Origin: Verrucomicrobiota bacterium | GTDB lineage: Bacteria > Verrucomicrobiota > Verrucomicrobiia > Methylacidiphilales > Verrucolacustridaceae | Assembly (NCBI GenBank): GCA_016876055.1 | Contig: VHDM01000007.1 | Coordinates: 1 to 24,764 of the forward strand | Direction: 5' to 3' | Length of the DNA: 24,764 bases | Part shown: one piece after another, positions 6,827-13,899 of the stretch | How the letters are laid out: each line of letters begins with the position of its first letter | Numbering within the stretch: position 1 is the stretch's first letter | Program-made: the position numbers and the translations under genes | Notes under the pieces: model-generated | Databases searched by the model: none | Told to the model about the DNA's origin: nothing | Seen by the model: only the letters and a program-made list of their open reading frames with translations

Positions 6827-6836
6827 CCTCTCCCCT
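6827..6836 (-). promoter_or_regulatory. Shine-Dalgarno deciding the cofG start
   Basis: AGGGGAGAGG on the minus strand precedes three consecutive TTG codons at distances of 2, 5 and 8 bases. Few genes here have so strong a ribosome site. It argues for a short TTG-initiated CofG rather than the extended frame overlapping psd. Confidence 0.6.
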
Positions 6837-6847
6837 AAAAATCCACG

Positions 6848-7474
6848 ATGCCGTTGACCGAAGCAAGACCCTTCCTGATCGGCGCCGCCGTGCTCCTGGG
6901 CGCCTGTCTCTGGCTCGGCTGGTGGATCCCCTCCGGTCTGGCCGCCCTCCTGCTGGCAGGCCTCCTCCTCTTCTTCCGCGACCCCCACCGCACCCCGCCG
7001 GCAGACCCCCTCGCTCTGGTCAGCCCTGCGGATGGCAAGGTGATCTGCGTGGATGAGTCCGATGACCCCTGCTTCGGCTTGGGCAAACTCCGCCGCGTGG
7101 GCATCTTCCTCTCCGTCCTGGATGTCCATGTCAACCGCAGTCCCTGCGACGCCCAAATCGCAAAAACCCATTACTCCGCCGGAGAGTTCCTGGATGCCCG
7201 CCATCTCGAAGTCGATCTCCGCAATGAAAACCAGACCTGGCTTTTGCAAAGCCCCCGTGGTCCCGTCTTGGTTCGGCAGATCGCCGGCCTCATTGCCCGC
7301 CGCATCGTCGCCTGGAAAAATCCGCAGGATTGGGTCCACCGCGGCGAGCGGATCGGGATGATCCGCTTCGGCTCCCGCACCGATCTTTATGTTCCCTCGG
7401 CCTGCTCAGTTCAGGTCCAGGTTGGCCAAAGGGTGAAAGGAGGCGAAACCGTTCTCGCCACATGGCCCGCCTAA
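6848..7474 (+). CDS. psd: Phosphatidylserine decarboxylase, short type
   Basis: Converts phosphatidylserine to phosphatidylethanolamine at the inner membrane. The 208-residue length fits the short (archaeal/Sinorhizobium-type) PSD class. The N-terminus holds two hydrophobic segments (about 9-42). Conserved parts are LVSPADGKV, the histidine motif SVLDVHVNRSP (about 89-99) and the self-cleavage site RFGSRTDLYVP, where Ser176 would become the pyruvoyl cofactor and split the protein into beta and alpha chains. It overlaps the start of pssA by 13 bases. The two genes thus encode consecutive steps of one pathway in reverse order, and are surely one operon. The ATG at 6848 has no clear Shine-Dalgarno. 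Confidence 0.92.
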   Translation: MPLTEARPFLIGAAVLLGACLWLGWWIPSGLAALLLAGLLLFFRDPHRTPPADPLALVSPADGKVICVDESDDPCFGLGKLRRVGIFLSVLDVHVNRSPCDAQIAKTHYSAGEFLDARHLEVDLRNENQTWLLQSPRGPVLVRQIAGLIARRIVAWKNPQDWVHRGERIGMIRFGSRTDLYVPSACSVQVQVGQRVKGGETVLATWPA

Positions 7475-8319
7475 AAATTCGCGCCAAACTGCCGTCGCCC
7501 AAAAGTGCGGCTTATCTCCTCCCCAGTCTCATGACGGCGGGAAACCTATTCTGCGGCTTCATGGCCGTTCTCCAGATCATCCAAGGCAGCCTCATGCAGG
7601 CGGCGGAAAACGGCAACTGGATCGCCCCCTACGAAACCAGCCTGCTCTGGATTCTGGGGGCCTTGATTTTCGACATGCTTGACGGCCGCCTCGCCCGCCT
7701 CGGCGGCCAAGAAAGCGCCTTTGGCCGGGAGTTTGATTCCCTTGCCGATGTCATTTCCTTCGGCATCGCCCCGGCCTTGCTCGTCTTCAAGATCGTGCTG
7801 GCCGAGCTTCCCGCCCGTATCGGCTGGATGATTGCGTTCATTTATCTTGTCTGCGGGGCCATGCGTCTGGCCCGTTTTAATTCGCTCACCGCCCAACCCG
7901 ACCCAGCCAACCGCGCCAAGGACTTCACCGGCTTCCCCATCCCTGCGGCCGCCGGCCTCGTCGCCTCCGTCACGCTGCTCCTCCTTCAGTACTACGAATC
8001 CGACCGGGTCATCGGCGACTGGAAATACCTCCTCGCCGGCCTGCTCCTCTTCCTCAGTTTCATGATGTTCAGCAAGGCCCGCTACCCCAGCTTCAAGACC
8101 ATCGATTGGCGAACCCAGCGACCGGTTCCGCGCATGCTCCTCATCGTGGCCCTGCTGGCCCTGATCGTGCAGACCTACCGCTACTCGCTGGCGGTTCTTT
8201 TCACGGGCTATTTGATCTATGGATTCATTCGGCCCCACATCAGCCGCAAATGGCGTCAGGAACTCGAGGACGAGGAAAACCTTGCGGACACCTCCTCGCG
8301 TCGCCGTCCCTCCAGCTAA
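7462..8319 (+). CDS. pssA: CDP-diacylglycerol--serine O-phosphatidyltransferase
   Basis: Makes phosphatidylserine from CDP-diacylglycerol and serine, supplying the substrate for the upstream psd. A 285-residue, multi-pass membrane protein. The CDP-alcohol phosphatidyltransferase signature is complete: Asp74-Gly75, Ala78-Arg79, Gly88, Asp92 and Asp96 (DGRLAR to FDSLAD). This and the N-terminal LLPSLMTAGNLFCGF are typical of the type II (Bacillus-like) PssA. Hydrophobic segments follow to about residue 265, then a charged tail. The frame is open further upstream inside psd. I choose the ATG at 7462 because the conserved N-terminus begins just after it and the extra upstream 44 residues are low-complexity out-of-frame psd sequence. 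Confidence 0.92.
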   Translation: MARLKIRAKLPSPKSAAYLLPSLMTAGNLFCGFMAVLQIIQGSLMQAAENGNWIAPYETSLLWILGALIFDMLDGRLARLGGQESAFGREFDSLADVISFGIAPALLVFKIVLAELPARIGWMIAFIYLVCGAMRLARFNSLTAQPDPANRAKDFTGFPIPAAAGLVASVTLLLLQYYESDRVIGDWKYLLAGLLLFLSFMMFSKARYPSFKTIDWRTQRPVPRMLLIVALLALIVQTYRYSLAVLFTGYLIYGFIRPHISRKWRQELEDEENLADTSSRRRPSS

Positions 8320-8369
8320 ATCTCCCAAAAACGGTTATCCGGGGAGGCGCACACCGGCGCGGCCCAGCT

Positions 8370-8516
8370 TTAATGCCAGCCCAGCGTTCTCAGCAAATTC
8401 GTAAACTGCGGCGTTTCCAAAAGCACATTGAAAGTAAACACCAGGCCAGCCACCCCCAGGAGCACGGCGATGACCACAATGCACCGCATCACATAGGAAA
8501 TGTCCTCGGTATCCAT
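8370..8516 (-). CDS. 48-residue single-pass membrane peptide
   Basis: A short open frame starting with ATG at 8516. A polar, acidic N-terminus (MDTEDISYVMR) precedes one strong hydrophobic stretch (about 12-33: CIVVIAVLLGVAGLVF and on). A short C-terminal tail (LETPQFTNLLRTLGWH) follows. The start is 17 bases beyond the stop of the subtilase gene on the same strand, which suggests co-transcription. AGCAGG about 13 bases upstream is a weak ribosome site. I recognise no family. The hydrophobic pattern and its position in an otherwise empty 214-base gap support a real gene, but conservation has not been tested. Confidence 0.5.
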   Translation of the reverse strand: MDTEDISYVMRCIVVIAVLLGVAGLVFTFNVLLETPQFTNLLRTLGWH

Positions 8517-8533
8517 GACCGCAATTTACCTGC

Positions 8534-10090
8534 TTACTTTTCCTTGGAAATTCGAAAATACCCCGACCACAAATCGTTCCCACCCCGTTGATCTCCGCGA
8601 ACACTTGCCGCCGCCCCCGCCCCGATCCCTCCCTCCCGCTGTGCTTGCTTCAGGTCGAAGCGGAGGCTTTCCGCTGCCGTCTGCCCGGGCGCCAGCGACC
8701 CGAAATAAAATTTTCTCCGCTCATTCCCGATCGTGATCTCTAAAATCGGGGAGTTGACCGTCTCCGTGCCCCGATTTTGTATTCCCGCGGTTACTCGGCC
8801 CAGGCTGCCCTCCTCCTGCAGGGTTACGCCCGCCACCGCCACATCCACGATCCCCCGCTCGTTCCGCTCCAGCACCCGCTGCAGGTTCACCAATCCGCGA
8901 CCGGTCTCCTCATCCCGGCCCGGCCCACCGATGTCGTCGGCATATTCTGCGATCAATTGGGCTGCCTGCGCCCCAGTCAACCCCGGCTCCTTAGCCAAGA
9001 GAGCGGCGATCACTCCGCTAACCAGGGCCGTGGCACCGGAAGTTCCACTCACCTCGACGTATTTTTGTCCCGGCCAGGCCGCCACCACCTCATAGCCCGG
9101 CGCGGCCACGGCCACCTGCGGACCACGGTTGGAAAAATAAAGGTGCTGACGGGAGGCGTCCACGGACGCCACCGCCACCACCCCCTCATAAGCGGCGGGA
9201 TAGTTGACCCGATTCACCGATTCGTTTCCCGCCGCCGCCACCAAGGCCACCTTTTTGGAAAGCGCGTAGGCCACCGCCTCACGCACCACCGCACTGTCCC
9301 CCGATGATCCCAGGCTCATGTTGATCACGCGGGCACCTTGATCCACCGCTTCGAAAATCGCCTCCGCCAGGGAAAATGCGTCCCCGATCCCGTCTTTCCC
9401 CAGCACCGGAAAGTCGAGCAGCTTGGCCCCAGGCGCCGCCCCGCGGGCCGGGCGGGAAGCACCCCCAATCAAAGAGGCCATCGCCGTGCCATGACCCTCA
9501 TCCATTCCCCCGGCGGTCGGGGCGGAAAGGCCGGTATCCATCACGGCCACCACCACAGCTTTGCCCCAGTCCCCAGCCACCTCGCCCGCCCCCATCAACT
9601 CCAGGCTTTTGGCTCCTACCCCCTCATAAAGGGCGTCTCCCTTCTCCTTGAAATCCAAAGGTACCCGGGGTGCCTCGATGTAGTAGTTGGGCGCTTGCAC
9701 AGTTCCAGAATTCTGGATCTGGGAACGCAGCCAGTCGCCGTCCCGGATCCGGATGGCCCGAAGCCTGTCAATTTTGCCGAGCAGATCGCCGCCGGGCATC
9801 GACGAAAGAAACCTCCGGTAGGCCGCCTCATCCCGGAAAATCAAAATTTTCTCGCCAGGAATTTCCTTTCCCGCTCCGGTCTCAAGGTCAGCCACCGGAG
9901 GGGTCTGCGATTTTCTGCTGGTCGACTGCGAGGAAGTCGCCCGCGGTTCGCCGACAAACCTCGCGGAGGATTCGCCATTTTTCGAGGTGGTTTCCTCGGA
10001 TGAAATTTCTGGTTGCGGGGGATTGAGAATCCAAATCAGCAGCCCCAAGAGACCGGCGGCCGCCAGAGGTGGTAGCCATCGCTTCGCCAT
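8534..10090 (-). CDS. Membrane-anchored subtilisin-like (S8) serine protease
   Basis: A 518-residue subtilase facing the envelope. A hydrophobic N-terminal segment (about 8-22) acts as signal or anchor. A Ser/Thr-rich linker (about 28-75) and a probable inhibitor/propeptide-like region (80-145) follow. In the peptidase domain Asp185 lies in VVAVMDTGL, His200 in DEGHGTAMASLIGG, the oxyanion Asn289 in AAAGNES and Ser351 in SGTSGATALVSG. The usual serine context is GTSMAxP; here Met-Ala-x-Pro is replaced, but the catalytic Ser remains. Residues after about 410 form a beta-rich C-terminal domain (DVAVAGVTLQEEG, then FYFGSLAPGQT). I choose the ATG at 10090; a TTG two codons earlier is possible. 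The substrate is unknown. Confidence 0.88.
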   Translation of the reverse strand: MAKRWLPPLAAAGLLGLLIWILNPPQPEISSEETTSKNGESSARFVGEPRATSSQSTSRKSQTPPVADLETGAGKEIPGEKILIFRDEAAYRRFLSSMPGGDLLGKIDRLRAIRIRDGDWLRSQIQNSGTVQAPNYYIEAPRVPLDFKEKGDALYEGVGAKSLELMGAGEVAGDWGKAVVVAVMDTGLSAPTAGGMDEGHGTAMASLIGGASRPARGAAPGAKLLDFPVLGKDGIGDAFSLAEAIFEAVDQGARVINMSLGSSGDSAVVREAVAYALSKKVALVAAAGNESVNRVNYPAAYEGVVAVASVDASRQHLYFSNRGPQVAVAAPGYEVVAAWPGQKYVEVSGTSGATALVSGVIAALLAKEPGLTGAQAAQLIAEYADDIGGPGRDEETGRGLVNLQRVLERNERGIVDVAVAGVTLQEEGSLGRVTAGIQNRGTETVNSPILEITIGNERRKFYFGSLAPGQTAAESLRFDLKQAQREGGIGAGAAASVRGDQRGGNDLWSGYFRISKEK

Positions 10091-10168
10091 AACCAATCGT
10101 AGCTGATTCCCCTCGCGGGAAAACCCCTTGTCGGAAGCCCACGCTGGGAGGATTCTATTCGGTTCGAA

Positions 10169-10252
10169 GCCGGTGTGGCGGAACTGGCAGACGCGACGGA
10201 CTCAAAATCCGTTGCCCGCAAGGGCGTGTGGGTTCGATCCCCTCCACCGGCA
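10169..10252 (+). tRNA. tRNA-Leu(CAA)
   Basis: An 84-base class II tRNA. The acceptor stem GCCGGTG pairs with CACCGGC, with discriminator A. The anticodon stem ACGGA/TCCGT encloses loop CTCAAAA, giving anticodon CAA at 10203-10205. A long variable arm and T-arm GGTTCGATCC follow. CCA is not encoded. The opposing glycosyltransferase gene stops one base after it. Confidence 0.97.
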
Positions 10253-10253
10253 C

Positions 10254-11894
10254 TCACTCCCCATACGCCCGCACCAGCAGAAAACTTCCCGCCCGACCCA
10301 CCACTTGCCACCGGTCCGGATCAAAATCCGATTGAAAAACATGCCGCAGGGTGATTCCCTCCGCCCTTTGCCCGGCCCCTAGCCCCCGAATCAGATCGTT
10401 TGGCTTTTCAAAAAACCTTCCCTTGGCCTCGCCGCTGGGAAAAACCACCACGTCGGCATCCGCCGGGTTGATCCAGCAACGGCGGTCCAGCGTGAACAAA
10501 AAGCCCGCCGCCCGTGCCCGATAAATAAAAATCCGGTCCGGATCATGCTCGTGGGTCAATTCGGCCAGGCTCCGCACGCTCGCCTGCCGGCCCAGCAGGT
10601 CATTAATCCGGCCCATCTGGAGGCAGGCCCCATGCCACAACACCAGCGCCACACCCGCCACCAAAGCTACTTTCCAAACCACCTCTTGCCTGCGCAACCA
10701 GCTTCCCCAGTGGATCAAAAGGCCTAGCGCCAAGACCGTGGCCGCCCCCAAATACGGAAAGGACGGCGCCGCCTCCTTGGCCTCATCCCAAAACCACTGC
10801 ACCGAGGCCAGCCCCGGTCCCCAGGCCAGCAAAAGACCCAAGGCCACACCCCAACCGGCTTTTTTCCATCCTTCCCCTCCAAGGCGATTCAGCCACCACG
10901 CCAAGGCCAGCGCCAGCGGCGGAAAAATCGGCAGAATGTAAGTCAGCAGCTTGGAACCACTCGAGCTCACCGCCAAAAACGGAATCACCACCGCCGCGCC
11001 GAGCGCCCACTGCGGGGGCGTAAACTCTGCGTGACGGAACTTGTGCCAAGCCCGCGCGGCCAGCCCCGGTAGAAAACCTGTCCAAGGAATCGTGCCCACC
11101 AGCACGATCGGAATAAAAAACCACCACGGCTTGGACCGGCCGTGCGTGGTGCTGGTAAAACGATCCATCAGTTCGTAACCCACAAAATATCCCCATAACT
11201 CCGGAAATTTCAGACTGACCGCCACAAACCAGCTCAACGACACTCCGACCGTCAGCCCCAAACCCAGGGTCCAAGGCAACCCCAAACGCTGGCCCTTCCT
11301 TTGCGCGGCCCAGGTCCAAGCCAGGCCAGCCACCCCCGGCACCACCCACGCCATCGGACCCTTGGCCAAAAAGCCCAGCCCCATGCACAAAAAGAAAAGG
11401 AAACCCGCCCTGCGTTTGCCGGTTCCCGTCGCCCTTTGCACCAAACAGGCCAACGCCGCCGTAATCCAAAAGGTCAGCGTCATGTCCAAAGTGATCTGAC
11501 GGCCTAGGGCATACGGCTCCACCATCGACGCCAGCATCAAGGCCGCACACCATCCCACGGCCCGACCCGCTAGCTGCCATCCCATCCATCCGGTGAGCCA
11601 GATGACCCCGAAAAAAGCCAGGGCCGAGGGCAACCGGGCCGTCCACTCCGAAACCCCCATCAACTTGTAAAAAACCGCATTCAGCCAGTACACCAGCGGA
11701 GGCTTGTAAAACTGCTCAATCCCATTGAGGTGCGGCACCAGAAAGTTTCCGTTGGCCGCCATTTCCCTCCCGATCTGGGCAAATCTTCCCTCATCCGGTT
11801 CCAACAGCCCAAAAGACCCCATAAAAGGAAATACCACCGCCGCCGCAAACACTGCCAACCCCCACCGATCCAACCTGGAAACTCCGCCGCGCAT
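10254..11894 (-). CDS. ArnT/PMT-type lipid-linked glycosyltransferase (GT-C fold)
   Basis: A 546-residue polytopic membrane protein of the dolichyl-phosphate-mannose/ArnT superfamily. Such enzymes move a sugar from a polyprenyl-phosphate carrier to lipid A, protein or glycan on the outer face of the inner membrane. The first large periplasmic loop bears the catalytic acidic pair in LLEPDEGRFAQIGREM (Asp34, Glu35), followed by NGIEQFYKPPLVYWL, a hallmark of ArnT-like members. About ten or more hydrophobic segments follow, with FLAKGPMAWVVPG and KLLTYILPIFPPLAL among the conserved stretches. The C-terminal 100 residues are soluble. It is divergent from asnB, 111 bases apart. The exact acceptor cannot be read; lipid A or another cell-surface glycan is likely. 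Confidence 0.85.
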   Translation of the reverse strand: MRGGVSRLDRWGLAVFAAAVVFPFMGSFGLLEPDEGRFAQIGREMAANGNFLVPHLNGIEQFYKPPLVYWLNAVFYKLMGVSEWTARLPSALAFFGVIWLTGWMGWQLAGRAVGWCAALMLASMVEPYALGRQITLDMTLTFWITAALACLVQRATGTGKRRAGFLFFLCMGLGFLAKGPMAWVVPGVAGLAWTWAAQRKGQRLGLPWTLGLGLTVGVSLSWFVAVSLKFPELWGYFVGYELMDRFTSTTHGRSKPWWFFIPIVLVGTIPWTGFLPGLAARAWHKFRHAEFTPPQWALGAAVVIPFLAVSSSGSKLLTYILPIFPPLALALAWWLNRLGGEGWKKAGWGVALGLLLAWGPGLASVQWFWDEAKEAAPSFPYLGAATVLALGLLIHWGSWLRRQEVVWKVALVAGVALVLWHGACLQMGRINDLLGRQASVRSLAELTHEHDPDRIFIYRARAAGFLFTLDRRCWINPADADVVVFPSGEAKGRFFEKPNDLIRGLGAGQRAEGITLRHVFQSDFDPDRWQVVGRAGSFLLVRAYGE

Positions 11895-12005
11895 CCGCCG
11901 ACTATGCCTGTAGCGCCCATGCTTCCAAGTCGCCTTCCACCTAAACCTTCCGCCTCACCCACCAAGCCGCTTGAAACCTCGTCCCTTGTCCTCGAACCTC
12001 AAACG

Positions 12006-13898
12006 ATGTGCGGTATCGCCGGTTTCACCACGCTTCGTTACCAGCCGGACTCTCCGGAGAAGGCGCTGGCGGCGATGACCTGCGCTTTGACCCACCGCGG
12101 TCCGGATGCCGAAGGCGCCTATGCCGATGCCGCCATCCGCCTCGGCCACCGCCGCTTGAGTATCCTCGATCTTGCCGGGGGCGCCCAACCCATGTCCTCC
12201 GCCGACGGCCGCTGGCACCTGGTTTTCAACGGTGAAATCTACAACTACCTGGAGCTTCGCCGGGATCTCGAGACCCGCGGTGCCGTCTTCCGCACCCAGT
12301 CCGACACGGAGGTTCTCCTCCAGTCCTGGGCCGAGGACGGCCCCGACTGCCTGCGCCGTCTTAACGGTATGTTTGCCTTCGCCATTTGGGATGCTCGGGA
12401 AAAGCGCCTCACGCTCGCCCGCGACCCCCTCGGCATCAAACCCCTTTACTTCTCCAATCACCGGGGCGAATTGATCTTTGCCTCGGAACTCCGCTCCCTG
12501 CTGAAATATCCCGGCCTTCGGCCAGGCCTGGATTCTGCTTCCATCAATAAGTACCTGGCTTTCGGTTACATCCCCGCTCCTTCCACGGCCTACGCCGGCG
12601 TCCGCAAGCTGGAACCGGGGCAAGCCTTGGTCTGGTCCCCCGCGGGTCGCCGCACGGACTATTTTTGGGATCTGCCGATCGAGGACAATCCCGTCGGAGC
12701 CGGCACCTTCGACGAATCTGCAGAAAAGACCCGCGAACTTCTGCAAGAGGCGGTTCGCTACCAGCTCCGCAGCGATGTGGAGGTCGGTATCCTGTTGAGC
12801 GGCGGCATCGACTCTAGCGCCATCGCCGCCTTGGCCGCTCCCTTGGCCGGGAAAAAACTTCACTCCTTTTCCATCGGCTTCTCCGAAGCCTCCTACAACG
12901 AGCTTCCTTTTGCCGAGCAGGTGGCCCGTCGGGTGGGCACCGAGCACCACCACCAAACTCTTTCTCCCTCGGAAGTCGTCTCCGCCCTCCCCAAGATTTA
13001 CTCCGGCCTCGACGAACCCTTAGGCGATGCCTCGCTCGTCCCGACCTGGTTCTTATCCCGTCTGGCCGCCACGAAGGTCAAAACCGTCCTCGGCGGGGAT
13101 GGCGGGGACGAACTCTTTGCCGGCTACCCCAGCTTCCAGGCCCATCTGTTGCTGGAACGCCTTTCTTTTCTCCCCGTCGCCCTCCGTGACGCCATCAACC
13201 ATGTCATCCAGCGGTTACCGGTCTCCCACAACTACAAAAGTCTCCCATTCCTGTTGGCCCAATTCATCAAAGGTCTCGGGCTTCCTCCGGAAATTCGTTT
13301 CCTCCTTTGGATGGGAGCCTGCGGCAACCCGGAGCGCCGGGACCTTCTCTCCGCCGATGCCAGGAACCAACTCCACCGCGCCAATCCTTTTGAGGATGTC
13401 ACCCGGTTGGCCCAACGCAGCGGCCTCTCCGGCGGCTTGGAACGCCTCTTTTACCTCTGCACCAAGCTCTACTTGCAGGAGTGTGTCCTCATGAAGGTCG
13501 ACCGCGCCTCCATGGCCCACTCCTTGGAAGTGCGAGTTCCCTTCCTGGACGTCGATCTCGTCACCCACGCCTTTTCGCTCCGCTCCGACTACAAACTTCG
13601 CGGACGCCAGACCAAGATTATCCTGCGCGAGGCTCTCCTCCGTGATCTTCCCAAATCCATTCTACGACGCAAAAAGGCCGGCTTCGCCATGCCGGTCGCC
13701 GCCTGGCTCCACCAAGACCTGAAATCCTGGGCGCTTGATCTTTCCCAATCCTCTCTCGTCGCCTCTACCGGTATTCTCGACCCTGCTGCCGTCCGTCGCA
13801 TGACGGAGGAACATCTGTCCGGCCAATCCGACCACCGCCGCTCCCTCTGGGCCGTCCTTTCCCTCCTCGCTTGGTGGCAAACCGCCCGCTCGGCTTAG
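12006..13898 (+). CDS. asnB: Glutamine-hydrolysing asparagine synthase (AsnB)
   Basis: A 630-residue class II amidotransferase that makes asparagine from aspartate, ATP and glutamine. The start at 12006 is forced by function: Met is followed by Cys2-GIAGF, and Cys2 must become N-terminal to be the nucleophile. The open frame extends upstream, but this would bury it. The glutaminase domain (1 to about 210) has RGPD (31-34), NGEIYN (75-80) and DPLGIKPLY. The synthetase domain has the ATP-pyrophosphatase loop LSGGIDSS (264-271), GGDGGDELFAGY (363-374) and a C-terminal DRASMAHSLEVRVPFLD. Homologues are common in surface-polysaccharide loci, and it lies beside an ArnT-like glycosyltransferase gene. 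It converges with nadB with one base between stops. Confidence 0.93.
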   Translation: MCGIAGFTTLRYQPDSPEKALAAMTCALTHRGPDAEGAYADAAIRLGHRRLSILDLAGGAQPMSSADGRWHLVFNGEIYNYLELRRDLETRGAVFRTQSDTEVLLQSWAEDGPDCLRRLNGMFAFAIWDAREKRLTLARDPLGIKPLYFSNHRGELIFASELRSLLKYPGLRPGLDSASINKYLAFGYIPAPSTAYAGVRKLEPGQALVWSPAGRRTDYFWDLPIEDNPVGAGTFDESAEKTRELLQEAVRYQLRSDVEVGILLSGGIDSSAIAALAAPLAGKKLHSFSIGFSEASYNELPFAEQVARRVGTEHHHQTLSPSEVVSALPKIYSGLDEPLGDASLVPTWFLSRLAATKVKTVLGGDGGDELFAGYPSFQAHLLLERLSFLPVALRDAINHVIQRLPVSHNYKSLPFLLAQFIKGLGLPPEIRFLLWMGACGNPERRDLLSADARNQLHRANPFEDVTRLAQRSGLSGGLERLFYLCTKLYLQECVLMKVDRASMAHSLEVRVPFLDVDLVTHAFSLRSDYKLRGRQTKIILREALLRDLPKSILRRKKAGFAMPVAAWLHQDLKSWALDLSQSSLVASTGILDPAAVRRMTEEHLSGQSDHRRSLWAVLSLLAWWQTARSA

Positions 13899-13899
13899 T

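Noticed and set aside
10783..11646. 287-residue minus-strand frame within the ArnT-like gene
   Set aside because: Alternate-frame shadow; the other frame holds the transmembrane segments and the catalytic motif.
11730..12005. N-terminal extension of asnB by 92 codons
   Set aside because: Class II glutaminase needs Cys at position 2, and the MCGIAGF at 12006 provides it; the upstream part overlaps the divergent glycosyltransferase gene and is low in complexity.
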